Assembly (NCBI RefSeq): GCF_000611645.1
Contig: NW_014013333.1
Coordinates: 10,166 to 32,937 of the forward strand
DNA: 22,772 nt
DNA from: Monoraphidium neglectum
Taxonomy: Eukaryota > Chlorophyta > Chlorophyceae > Sphaeropleales > Selenastraceae
Direction: 5' to 3'
Of the stretch, positions 1-9,078 are shown piece by piece. The notes under the pieces were generated by a model. The model ran no database searches. It saw only the letters and a program-made list of their open reading frames with translations, and had not been told where the DNA came from. The position numbers and the translations under genes are program-made. Within the stretch, counting starts at the first letter, position 1. Each line of letters begins with the position of its first letter.

Positions 1-119
1 CCCGCCGCCTCCGCCGCCGCCCCGCCTAAAAGCGGCGGCCGCGAGACGCCGTGCAACGCCGCTCCTGCCGACCCCTCCCCTCCCATCTTCACACTCCCCT
101 CCCTCCCCACCAATCAAAG

Positions 120-2019
120 GTGGCGGTGTTGACGCTAGACAGCCGGCTGGCAGGAGCAGGCCTCCAGATGGCCATCAACGCCAGCAGCAGCTCCCGGGGC
201 CGCGGCCCTAAAGACCTCATCCGTGCCCTCGCCGCCCGCAGCGGCGCCGTCAACGCCGCCGTCCCTGGGGCTTTCGACTGGGGCGCCGTCGGCGCGCGCG
301 CGGCGCGGTTCCTGGCGGGCGGGCGGGCGCCGGGGGTTTCCACGATGGTGGGGCCGCTGGGGGTGGGGGTGAAGGCGCGGAAAATGCACCAGCGGCGCGC
401 GCCGGCGGCGGTGGGGGAGCTTGTGGGGGCGCGCGAGGTGGATCTGGAGGAGGAAGCTGCCGAGAAGGATCAGAAGCAGACCGACAGGGTGGCCAACCTC
501 ATGCTCAACGTGCTCGCGGTGAGAACATCCTCGGCCCTTAGATCGGAGATCTTGGATCTCAGACCTTAGTATCCAGATCAGTCGCGGAGGGTGCTCGATG
601 GAGGGAGCGGCCGAAGCGGACCCTCTCCCGAGGGTCGCGGGCGCCAGCGACGCGGCAGGACGGCGCGCGGCCGGGCTGGCTCCGCTCTTGCCTGCCGCCC
701 CCCCGCCTGCTTTTCCTCAGCGGCGGCCGCCCGACACGCACATCGCGGCGCCGCGCTCGAACCAGCCGCGCACGCGTCCTCCCACCCGGTCAGCCCGGCC
801 ACGGCCTGGGGCCCATTCTCCCCCATCCCACCCCACCCCACCCCACACCCTTTCCCCTCACCTGCCCACTCCCAGGAGCAGCACAGGCGGGGTCACAAGC
901 AGGTGCCTTTTGGAGAGCTGACCTGCTGCCACCAGTCCTTCGCCCAGACGCTGGGTGCGTGGCCCCTGGGGCCTCATTGTTCGGGTCTCCCGGGTTGGGG
1001 GGGCGTGCTGCTGCGATAGGGCAGAGTGGAGGCCGCGCGCCGCCAGGGCTGGGCAGGGGCCGCTGGGGTGGGCGTCGCTGTGGGGCACGCCGGCGCCAGG
1101 GGGGCCCCACGCCAGGGGGGCCCCACGCCAGGGGCGAGGCGTGCTGGCCTGGGTATGAAAAGGCCTGAGCGCCCTTCGCCTCCGCCGCGACGCTGGGGTG
1201 TTCTCCACCCGCGCTTCGAGGCTACTGGTGCGTGGCCCCGCCATGCTGCACCGCCGTCGGATGTCGGCCCTCCCTCCGCATCGAAAAGCGCTTCCTAAGC
1301 CGACCTCAACCTCCCCCGCCCCCTCCCACACACGATGACGTCACGATGACGTCATCGCACCATCCCAGAGAACATCTTCGCGCTGAGCTTCCTGGTGCAC
1401 GACAGGCGTGTAGCGCTCGACCTCAGTGATGCGCAAAACGGCGCCACAGTGCGCTTTCTGCCGCAGCGCCAAGCCGGGCCGCCGGTTGGAGAACAGCAGC
1501 AGGTGCGGGGCAGCTGGCAGCCGCGAGGCCGCACGGCCGGCCACAAGGGGTCGTGGCCCGTGCGTACGCTTGTGTGTGCTTGTGTGTGAAGCACGCGCAC
1601 ATGCTGATTGCAGGCACTCGTTTCCCTGCCGCAGCCGTCTCGACCCCTGCTCATTTGCAAGGGCGGCAGGCAGGCCCCTGTTCGGCGCCACATTAGCCCC
1701 CTGCTGCACAAAATCAAGAGCATGTGTTTGCCCTGGCAGCGTCTCGAACCACCTCACTCCGCTGTGCGAGCGCCCGGCCGTTCTTCTTCCGGTCTTGTCA
1801 TTGAATTGCTCCCATCAGCGTGTGGCACGCTCGTTGTTCCCCACCCACGTTCCGCCACCCTCTATCTAGTCCATTCATGTCATCACATAAATCCACCCAC
1901 GACCCCAAACCAACGCCCAGGTGATGTCATTCTGCATGGCCGATTGGGAGGTCATGTGCAAGGTCGTGGCGCCGCAGCACACACTCATGAAGTACAGGCG
2001 GCCAGACACGGACCCGTAG
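120..2019 (+). CDS. NSE4: NSE4, kleisin subunit of the SMC5/6 complex (5' partial, 4 exons seen)
   Basis: NSE4 bridges the SMC5 and SMC6 heads in the nuclear SMC5/6 complex for recombinational repair and chromosome segregation. No single reading frame shows it; I join exons 120-518, 876-954, 1369-1502 and 1921-2019 (stop TAG), introns GT-AG, phases 0, 1, 0, giving 236 residues. Family marks: GPLGVGVKARK in the middle, then an acidic linker ending TDRVANLMLNVL (first exon), SFAQTL joined across intron 2 to ENIFALSFLVHDRRVAL (the conserved C-terminal winged-helix core), and DWEVM near the end. The first exon follows a pyrimidine-rich stretch ending AAAG at 116-119, so it is probably internal and the N-terminal kleisin helix lies left of the window. 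An in-frame ATG at 51 would need that tract translated. Intron 1 holds CCCCA repeats (826-845). The segment between the core and DWEVM is short for the family. No TGTAA signal was found in the kilobase after the stop. Confidence 0.85.
1095..1134. repeat. 16-bp GC-rich tandem repeat (2.5 copies) in NSE4 intron 2
   Basis: The unit GCCAGGGGGGCCCCAC is repeated at 1095-1110 and 1111-1126 and is followed by a half copy. Each unit contains the palindrome GGGGCCCC. It is intronic, so it does not affect the protein. Confidence 0.8.
1336..1354. promoter_or_regulatory. Two perfect TGACGTCA palindromes in NSE4 intron 2
   Basis: TGACGTCA occurs at 1336-1343 and again at 1347-1354, start-to-start 11 bp, about one helical turn, within an 11-bp tandem repeat. 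This is the CRE/bZIP core palindrome. It lies 13-15 bp before the splice acceptor at 1367-1368, so it may also overlap the branch-point region. Regulatory use is inference. Confidence 0.3.
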
Positions 2020-2088
2020 CCGAACGGCTCGACGCGGCGTGGCGCGGCGTGGCGCGGCAAGCGCTGGCGCGCGCACGCGGGGCGGCAG

Positions 2089-2340
2089 CGGCCGGCCGGG
2101 CCGCCCGGCTTTGCGGCGCACCTCGCCGCCGGACGCCTGAACGCGCCCGCCTTTGAAAGTCCTGCTACTGTATTCATCCCGCCGCTGGCTGGCGCGAGCC
2201 CGAGCGACGTACGTGGTTTTTCACACATCTCACTCCTCATCACATCCGTCGGACAGCCATTCGCCACGTCCCCATCTACTTGGGCCCCTGCACCCTCGTC
2301 GCAAACGCCCTGCCCCGAGGCGGCCTGGACACATCTCAGC
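2089..2340 (+). CDS. Possible unrecognised small coding fragment
   Basis: Plus-strand reading 2089-2211 contains FAAHLAAGRLNAPAFES and VFIPPLAGASPSDV with protein-like codon choice, then a possible donor at 2212 and acceptor ending CGGACAG at 2256. The following piece reads IRHVPIYLGPCTLVANALPR and ends in TGA (about 2338-2340). The right flanking repeat has a related frame containing YTPVTNALPRGGL that stops at nearly the same place. I recognise no family. It could equally be non-coding sequence open only because of GC richness; an antisense frame is open here too. Confidence 0.18.
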
Positions 2341-2760
2341 AGCTCTGACCCCCACCCCACTGGAATGTGCCGTCTTGACAGCTGACCGCGGCGCCCCTGG
2401 GCGCCCTCACCCCTGACTAATGCATGGCCCTGCGCCAAGACTGGCTCTACTTTGTTGAGATTTCAGAGCCTGGTATGGCCGGCTGTCCTTGACTCATTAT
2501 CTTCAGCCATGTGCTGGGGTGTTGTGGCCAAAGATACACACCCACACTTCCTCGCCACTCATCAACATCGTCCGTGGTGCATCCGCAAGTGTGTTTACAA
2601 ATCACCGCGTGCACCGCTTGGGTGGATGCAGCAGTAGATCTGGGCTGTGCGGAAGCTTCCCGGCGTGCATGATTGTGTACAGGCATTACTAGTGACAACG
2701 CCCACCGCCCATGCAACACGACGCCTCCCTGCGGCGCCACGGCGCAGTCCGTGTGTGAAG
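2200..2760 (+). repeat. Left copy of the direct repeat flanking the MYND array
   Basis: Shares ordered blocks with 11585-12120 in the same orientation, for example AACGCCCTGCCCCGAGG followed by one mismatch and GGCCTG, then the GCAGCGCCCCT-like, CCTGGTATGGCCG-like, CAACATCG and GTGTTTACA-like blocks, and finally CTCACCGCC-like / ACGCCTC. I estimate roughly 65-75% identity with indels by eye. It looks like an old duplication that now brackets the three MYND genes. Confidence 0.6.
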
Positions 2761-3055
2761 GTGCGTTTCAAAACACCCACTCAAGCATGACTAGCACGTG
2801 CCATGAGGTAATCACCGCGGACACCCCAGCTGTGGTGTGAGGACGGGCTTGCAGGGGGAGCGCACTTCACCCGGCACCAGTGGGCGCCATCCCCCTCTGC
2901 ATCACTGCATCTACCGTCCTCGTCCCATCAGAGCGAATGTGGGGATGTAGACATGGAACAATCTGTGCACAATCAGGCGTTGTCACAAAGGGGGCTTTTC
3001 CGCACTTAAGCGCAGCAAAATTCATGTGAGATTCAAAAAGACCCCTGCCAGCGGA

Positions 3056-3365
3056 TCATGAGTGCAGCTGCAGCTGCCGACCCGGCGGCTGCTGCCCGGC
3101 CTGCTGCCCCGCCGCCTGCGCCGCTAGGCACTCCGCCCTGTGACCCCCCTTCCACGCCCGCCTGGCGCACTCCTCGCCGCAGTACCGCACAGCCCGGCAG
3201 CCGCGGCACAGCCGCAGCCGGCCCCCTGCGCCGCACTCCGCGCACCGCTCCGTGGCAGTGGCCGCGCCTGCTGCTAGGGGCGCCGCGGGAGCGCCAGCCT
3301 GTGGCTGCGTCGAGGGGTGCTGCTGCTGCTGCTGCCGCGCCTCCCAGTGCTGCAGTTGCTGCTGC

Positions 3366-3407
<42 letters not shown>

Positions 3408-5332
3408 GGCCGCTGGTGCGGCTGCTGCTCCCGCCCCTGTTGCTGCTGCTGCTGCTGCTGCTGTCGCTGCTGCTGCTGCTGCTGCTCCGCAGCGATGTCC
3501 CGCGCGGCCTGCAACCTATACAGCAGCTCGGCCGCCTCCCAGCGCAACTCTTTTCTCGCTAGGTAATTGGCACAGTCGAAGGCCTCGTCCCCCTGCTGCT
3601 GTTCAAAAGCCGCGTCCGAGCTTCTGGCCGCAGTCGGGGTCTCAGCGACCGCCGCCTGCAGCGCGGCCATCACCTCGGGCACCCAAGCGGCACTCGCAAG
3701 CGGGGCGCCCGCGTCAATGGACTCAGGGACGGCAATCACTCCAAATGTGTGCAGGATATGAGGACAAAACCCGTAAACTGGACAGCAGAGCTGAGCAGCT
3801 ACGAAGTCGTCGGCCACGGCAGCCCCAAGCAGGCGGCACAGCGCCTTCGCGGCACCTGTCACCAATTCTGGGTTGCGTGCCGCCAGCAGGCGCAGCTGAC
3901 CGTCTGATGTCTCAGAGCTGAGGGCACACAGCAGAGACATGGCTGCCAAGCATGCGGGCAACCCTCTTTGGCTGGCAGCGGCAGTCAGCGCCCGTGCAAA
4001 GCCGCTAGGATCCGGCAGCACAGCGCAAGCTTTGCTTGCGTCGCCATCGTCGGCGGCTGTCACGAGCGTGTGCAGTCCCAGCAAAACAATGGTGAGCGCG
4101 GCATCGGCGGTTTTGTCACTTGAAAGGCCACCAATGGCGCCTTCTGCAATGCCGGGGTCTGGGCTGAACGGTGTGTTGAAAAGCTCGACGAGTGGCCCCA
4201 GCGCTCCGAGCTGCAGCGCCGCCCGCGCAGCGGCTTCATCAAAACCAACAACCGTGCACAAAGCCATGGCCGCAGTCCAGCGCGTGGCGGCATCCGCCGG
4301 TGGTGAGACCTGCCGCACAAGCGCAGCCAGCGCGCCTGGAACGCGGAGCAGCTCGCGCGTCACGTCAGCTGGCCTGCAAACTAGCATCTCCCTGAAAAGC
4401 CGCGTCGCATCAAAACCCTCACCAGCCTCCGCGCTGGCGACGGCGCAAACGGCGGCTTTGACTACCCGCGGCTGCGCGGCCAGGACATCCGCGCAGCCGC
4501 CCTGGGGGCTGGCTGCTGCCGCAAGGAACGTAAGGGCGACACGCCCTGGATCCGTCGGTCCCACGCCGGCGCCGAGGATCCACCGTGCGGCGGCGCCGAC
4601 CGCCGCCGGGCAAGCTGCGTAGCGCGCCGCAAGGGCGGGCGCTGCAAGGATGAAGGTGGCCAGGGCTCCCAACGCTGCGACAGAAGCGGCCCTGTCGCCA
4701 TCCGCAGCGAGTGCCAGCAGGGGGGCGGCCGCCGAATCGCCCAGCGCTGTCACCTCGGCCATGGCTGCGGCAGGGTCGTATTCTGTGAGGTGGATCAGCT
4801 GCGTGATGGCCAACGCGGCGACGCCGCCCGGCGCGTGGCGGCGCTTGATCACGCAGTCCACCAGCGCGGTTGCAAGGCCGGGCAAGAGGCTGCTGCGCAC
4901 CTGGCATGACAAGAAGTGAGCGCCGGGAGGGGGCAGCGCTCGGCAGGATGGCGCGGCCAGGTCTTGGGCTCGGGCGGTATGTGCTGCATATTGGTTGGGC
5001 GCTGCATCTTGACATATACGCACATGCACAACCCGCCCGCACACCTGCAGCATCAGGGCAGAGCCCTCGGGGACAAGCATGATGATCTGGACGATGGCGT
5101 ATGCCGCCGCCTCTGTCCGCAGGCGCGCCGGGTCGTCTATCGCCGACCTCAGCTGCTGCAGCAGGCCGTCAGGCAGCGCGGGCGCCGCGGGGCTTGCAGC
5201 TAGCAGCGCAAGGTCGAGCGCCGCCTCTGCATCTGCGCGGGGCGGTGGTGTCCGCATGCCGCCGCCACCCCGATGGACACGTGGGGGCCAGACCAACTGA
5301 CGGATGGCGCCGGCAACGTCAGGGCCCGACAT
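3056..5332 (-). CDS. ARM-like repeat / polyQ / MYND zinc-finger protein, paralogue A
   Basis: Read on minus as exon 1 5332-5045 (96 codons) and exon 2 4900-3056, total 710 residues. MYND fingers are zinc-binding protein-interaction modules. Here the finger is at residues 649-687 with C-x2-C-x8-C-x2-C-x5-C-x3-C-x8-H-x3-C complete. Residues 1-560 are Ala/Leu-rich helical repeats resembling armadillo units (e.g. TRWTAAMALCTVV, LGALGPLVELF). A long Q-rich linker (about 567-624) precedes the finger, and the tail is QQ-rich. The 144-bp intron (5044-4901, GTGTGC to TGCCAG) has no stop and is a multiple of three, so retention would give a 758-residue protein. The intron position is supported by B and C. 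The start MSGPDVAG is conserved as MPGPDVAG in both paralogues. Substrate or partner unknown; a set-domain (SMYD) enzyme is excluded since no SET motif is seen. Confidence 0.8.
3128..3244 (-). other. MYND finger of paralogue A
   Basis: Encodes residues 649-687, from CAEC to HRAEC. All eight zinc ligands are present. The finger core is almost identical in B (6159-6275 by equivalent counting) and C (9139-9255). Confidence 0.85.
3318..3488 (-). repeat. Interrupted CAG/polyQ tract, paralogue A
   Basis: On plus it is a run of CTG/TGC triplets with interruptions (TTG, CGG, CCG, GTC). On the coding strand it encodes several glutamine runs, the longest about 17 residues, separated by R, G, E, H and P. 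It is the longest of the three paralogous tracts. Confidence 0.9.
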
Positions 5333-5475
5333 TGCCCACGGCTTGCGGCAGTTGGTCCCAAGGGAAGGCTTGTGTGCCAGCTGCCTGCTACAGCTTTGGT
5401 GCGACTGATGGCCGTGTACACGTACGTGATATTGCGCATGTAGGAACGGCTAATGAACGTCGTTCTGCCACCACA

Positions 5476-5494
5476 GTCGTCAGATCGTGTCACC
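5476..5494 (-). promoter_or_regulatory. Conserved upstream block of MYND gene A
   Basis: GTCGTCAGATCGTGTCACC lies 144 bp before the gene A start. Close matches occur 146 bp before B (8448-8466) and, shorter, 168 bp before C (11396-11406). Conservation at matched distance in otherwise drifting flanks suggests a promoter element; function is inferred. Confidence 0.35.
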
Positions 5495-5531
5495 GACAAC
5501 GGTGCTGTTTCCCGACACAATGTTGTCGGTG
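5491..5531. repeat. 10-bp perfect inverted repeat upstream of gene A
   Basis: CACCGACAAC (5491-5500) and GTTGTCGGTG (5522-5531) are perfect reverse complements with a 21-nt loop. It overlaps the conserved upstream block. B and C do not keep it. Confidence 0.6.
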
Positions 5532-6043
5532 GCAGAAAAAGCATACGTAGCAAAATCAAGCAAGGAACCTTGCGCGGCACTGCAAAGCTCATCCGTGCAC
5601 CAGCACCTGTTCTGGCCACCACCTGCTGATTCAGCTCACCGGTCGGCCGCCCCGGACGCCAGCGGAGCGCAGTCATCGGGGTGCGCATCACTGCCACCGA
5701 CGCCACGATGCTGGCTAATCACAGCACAGCAACGTATTGAACACCACTGCGCGATCCTCAAAAGGCACCACTAGTCTTGGAGGGGGTGGTCCTTTGCACC
5801 TGCTGCATTGATGCACCCCGAGTGCATGCCCTACGGCTGCATGTACCGCCCTCGTCCTCTTAGCTCCGTCGGAAAACATTGCAGTGAACAAGTCCCTGAA
5901 CAATCAGGCTACAGCTTGACTGGGGACCTGTTTACAATTTATGAGTTTTGCACTTTGCAAGGGGTGCACTGTTTGTCAATGTGCAGCTTGCTTGCATGCG
6001 GCATGAGATGCACTACACTGCAGCAGTAAGGGTGCAAAGCAAA

Positions 6044-6048
6044 TTACA
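6044..6048 (-). terminator. TGTAA poly(A) signal for MYND gene B
   Basis: TTACA on plus reads TGTAA on minus, about 42 nt beyond the gene B stop. TGTAA is the usual chlorophycean poly(A) signal. A second one sits at 5932-5936. Confidence 0.4.
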
Positions 6049-6089
6049 CGATGCAACACCGCGTTCAACAGACCCCTGCCAGGGGATCA

Positions 6090-6378
6090 TCACTGCGGCT
6101 GCAGCTGCTGACCCGACGGCTGCTGCCCCGCCTGCTGCCCTGCTGCCTGCGCCGCCAGGCACTCCGCCCTGTGTCCGCCCTTCCACGCCCGCCTGGCGCA
6201 CTCCTCGCCGCAGTACCGCACCGCTCGGCAGCCACGGCACAGCCGCAACCGGCCCCCTGTGCCGCACTCCGCGCACCGCTCCGAGGCAGCAGCCGCGCCT
6301 GCTGCTGGAGGCGCCGCGGGAACACCAGCCTGTGGCTGCGTCAACGGCCGCTGCTGCCGCGCCTCCCGGTGCTGCAGT

Positions 6379-6416
<38 letters not shown>

Positions 6417-8302
6417 CTGCTCTTGCTGCGGCTGTTGGTGCTGCTGCTGCTGCTTCGCTGCGATGTCCCGCGCGGCCTGCAGCCTGTGCAGCAGCTCGGC
6501 CGCTGCCCGGCGCATCTCTTTCCTCGCCAGGCATTCGGCACGGCCGCCGGCCTCCTCCCCACGCTGCTGTGCCGGCGCCGTGTCCGCGCAGCTGGCCGCA
6601 GTCGGGGGCTCAGCGACCGCCGCGTGCAGCGCGGCCACCACCTCGGGCACCCAAGCGGCGCTCGCAAGTGTGGCGCCCGCGTCATCGGACTCAGGGATGG
6701 CAATCACTTCAAATGTGTGCAGGATATGAGGACAAGATCCGTAAACTGGACAGCAGAGCTGAGCAGCTCTGAAGTCGGCGGCCACGGCGGCGCCGAGCAG
6801 ATGGCACAACACCTTTGCGGCATCTGCCACCAAATGTGGGTTGCGTGCCGCCAGCAGGCGCAGCTGGTCCGCTGATGTCTCAGAGCCGAGTGCACACAGC
6901 AGAGACATGGCCGTCCAGCACTGAGTGAAGCCTTCCTGGCAGGCAGCGGCAGTCAGCGCCCGTACAAAGCCGCCAGGATCCGTGAGCACAACGCGAGCAA
7001 AGCTTGAGCCGCCGTCGCCTGCGGCTGTCACGAGCGTGTGCAGTCCCATCAAAATGATGGTGAGCGCGGCATCGGCGGTTTGGCCTATAATGGCGCCTTC
7101 TGTAATGGTGGGATCTGTGCTGAACGGTGTGTCGAAAAGCGCAATGAGTGGCCCCAGCGCTCCGAGCTGCAGCACCGCCCGTGCAGCGGCTTCATTACAG
7201 GCGACAGCGGTGCACAAAGCCATAGCCGCATTCCAGCGCGTGGCGGCATCCGCCGGCGGTGAGACCTGCCGCACAAGCGCAGCCAGCGCGCCTGGAACGC
7301 GGAGAAGCTCGCGCGTCACGTCAGCTGGCCTGAAAGTCGCGATCTGCCCCAAAAGCCGCATTGCGCTGAAAGCAGTACCCGCCTCAGCGCCGGCGACGGC
7401 GCGCACGGCGGCCCTGACAACCTGCGGCTGCGCTGCCAGGACATCCGCGCAGCCGCCCTTGGCGCTTGCGGCTGCTGAAAGGAAGCTGAGAGCGATGCGC
7501 CCGGAATTCATCGGTCCCACGCCCGTGCCGAGGATGGCGCATGCAGCGGCGTCAAGCGCCGCCGGGCAGGCTGCGCAGCGCGCTGCCAGGGCGGGCTCTG
7601 CAGTCATGAAGGAGGCCAGCGCCCCGAACGCTGCGACCGAAGCAATCCTGTCGCCGTCTGCAGCGACTGCGAGCAGGGGCACGGCTGCCGCATCGCCCAG
7701 CACTCTCATCGTGGACATGGCTGCGGCAAGGTCGTACGATATGGCCTGCATCAGCAGCAAGATGGCAGATGCGGCGACGCCGCCCGGCGCATGGCGGCGC
7801 TGGTGCACGCAGTCTACCAGCGCAGCTGCCAGGCCGGGCACGAGGCTGCTGCGCACCTGGCAGGGCAAGGCACAGGCGCGAGGAAGGGGCGGCGCTCAGG
7901 AGGGATGGTGCGGCCAGGTCTTGGGCTCGTGCTGCGCTGCATGTTGATTGGGCGCTGCAACTTCACGTTCATGCATGCGCATGCCCTCCCACTCAGCACG
8001 GTCCGTCCACACACCTGCAGCACGAGGGCAGAGCCTTGAGGGCCAAGCATGAGAACTTTGTCAACAGCGTGCGCCGCCGCCTCTGTCCGCAGGCGCGCCG
8101 GGTCGTCTATCGCCGCCCTCAGCTGCTGCAGCAGGCCCTCGGGCAGCGCAGGCGCCGCGGGGCCCGCGGCTCGCAGCGCGGCGTCGAGCGCCGCCTCTGC
8201 TGCTGCGCGCAGCGCTGGTGGCCGACTGGCGCCGCCACCCGGATGCACACGTGGGGGCCAGACCAGCTGGCGGATGGCGCCGGCGACGTCAGGGCCCGGC
8301 AT
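6090..8302 (-). CDS. ARM-like repeat / polyQ / MYND zinc-finger protein, paralogue B
   Basis: Exon 1 8302-8015 (96 codons), intron 8014-7857 (158 bp, GTGTGT to TGCCAG), exon 2 7856-6090, total 684 residues, stop TGA. Same plan as A: helical ARM-like repeats up to about residue 560, a shorter Q-rich linker (about 562-590), MYND finger at 624-662 with all zinc ligands, and a Q-rich tail ending QLQPQ. Unlike A, the intron is not a multiple of three. Start chosen at MPGPDVAG, conserved in all three copies. The 5' 0.9 kb including the intron is almost identical to C, whereas the rest is clearly more diverged, so part of the gene has been homogenised. No frame breaks were seen, so it is likely functional. 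Confidence 0.8.
6377..6455 (-). repeat. Interrupted CAG/polyQ tract, paralogue B
   Basis: CTG/TTG triplets on plus, encoding about 24-27 glutamines with H, P, E and L interruptions. Several CAA codons (TTG on plus) break the purity. Shorter than in A, longer than in C. Confidence 0.85.
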
Positions 8303-8307
8303 GGCGG
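7405..8307. repeat. B copy of the near-identical B/C tract
   Basis: Matches 10331-11233 at a constant offset of 2926 bp with no indel and about ten mismatches by eye over 903 bp. It covers exon 1, the whole intron and the first part of exon 2. Similarity drops sharply at both ends. Confidence 0.8.
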
Positions 8308-9078
8308 ACGGATTGCGCCAGTGGGTCCCAAGGCTTGTGTGCGGAGCTGCCTACTGCGGCCCTACTGCGACTGATGGCCGCGTGCACGCACGTGATGTTA
8401 CGCAGACTATTTCATACGCAAAGTGAGAGTGGCGTACTGACACCACGGTTGTCAGATCGTGTCACACCATTCGGTGCTGTACAGCACGTGCATTCGAGAC
8501 ACAATCATGTGGTAGAGGCACACCGTATCAATCCGATTGAACAAGAAACTCTGCGCGGCATTGCAACGCTCAACCGTGCCCCAGCATCTGTGGTTCTGGC
8601 CACCACCTGCTGATTCAGCTCACCGGTTGGCCGCCCTGGACGCCAGCAGAGCGAGGTCCTCGGGGTGCGCATCGCTGCCGCCAACGCCGCGATGCTGGCT
8701 AATCACAGCATATCATCGTATTGAACAACACTGCACGATCCTCAAAAAGCACCACTAGTCTTTGAAGGGGGTGCGAGGCCCCTTGCCTGCTGCAACCTGC
8801 CGGCACGCCCTATCGCTGCATGTACGATGTACCGCCCTCGTCCCCTCAGCCCCTTCACGATACATCGCAGTGGCAGAGTATCTGAACAATCAGGCTACGC
8901 CGCGCCTGGGCCCTGTTCACAATTGATGAGTGACACACTACAAGTGCATGGGTTGTCACTGTGCAGCTTATTTGCATGCGGCATGTGGCGCACTACACTG
9001 CAGCAGTAAGGGTGCGAATCAAATAACAATAAACAATACCGCGTCCAACAGACTCCTGCCCGCGGATCATGACTGCAG
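8303..9078. other. Intergenic region B-C
   Basis: No gene seen. Holds the 5' flank of B with the conserved block at 8448-8466 and the 8540-8760 segment shared with the A flank, followed by the 3' flank of C (for example GAACAATCAGGCTACGCC near 8884, matching 5897). No TGTAA for C was found on the minus strand here. Confidence 0.6.
8448..8466 (-). promoter_or_regulatory. Conserved upstream block of MYND gene B
   Basis: GTTGTCAGATCGTGTCAC at 146 bp before the start, one mismatch from the gene A version. A CACGTG-type core is also nearby at about 8483-8488. Promoter role is inferred. Confidence 0.35.

Larger units (their letters stand above)
2020..3055. other. Intergenic region between NSE4 and MYND gene A
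   Basis: Convergent 3' flanks of NSE4 (plus) and gene A (minus). It contains the left copy of the array-flanking repeat (about 2200-2760) and, at about 2890-3055, sequence related to the 3' flanks of MYND genes B and C (for example the ACAATCAGGC motif near 2970). I see no TGTAA signal for NSE4. The nearest minus-strand TGTAA for gene A is at 2595-2599, rather distant. Confidence 0.6.
5333..6089. other. Intergenic region A-B (5' flank of A, 3' flank of B)
   Basis: No gene seen. The stretch 5560-5775 aligns with 8540-8760 upstream of B (shared blocks include ACCACCTGCTGATTCAGC and GATGCTGGCTAATCACAGCA) at about 85% identity by eye, so it belongs to the duplicated unit. About 5800-6089 matches the 3' flank of C (8770-9078). 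Minus-strand TGTAA signals for B lie at 6044-6048 and 5932-5936. Confidence 0.6.

Noticed and set aside
2089..2340. Fasciclin (FAS1) domain reading of the VFIPP segment
   Set aside because: Only a loose resemblance around one strand; the other FAS1 motifs are absent.
1875..2438. 187-codon open frame on minus over the NSE4 last exon
   Set aside because: It overlaps a recognisable NSE4 exon on the other strand and has no domain; openness is explained by GC richness.
3058..3921. Plus-strand Ala/Pro-rich and polyleucine/polycysteine frames across MYND gene A
   Set aside because: They come from other frames of the CAG repeat and GC-rich exon; the minus frame has a complete MYND finger and conserved paralogues.
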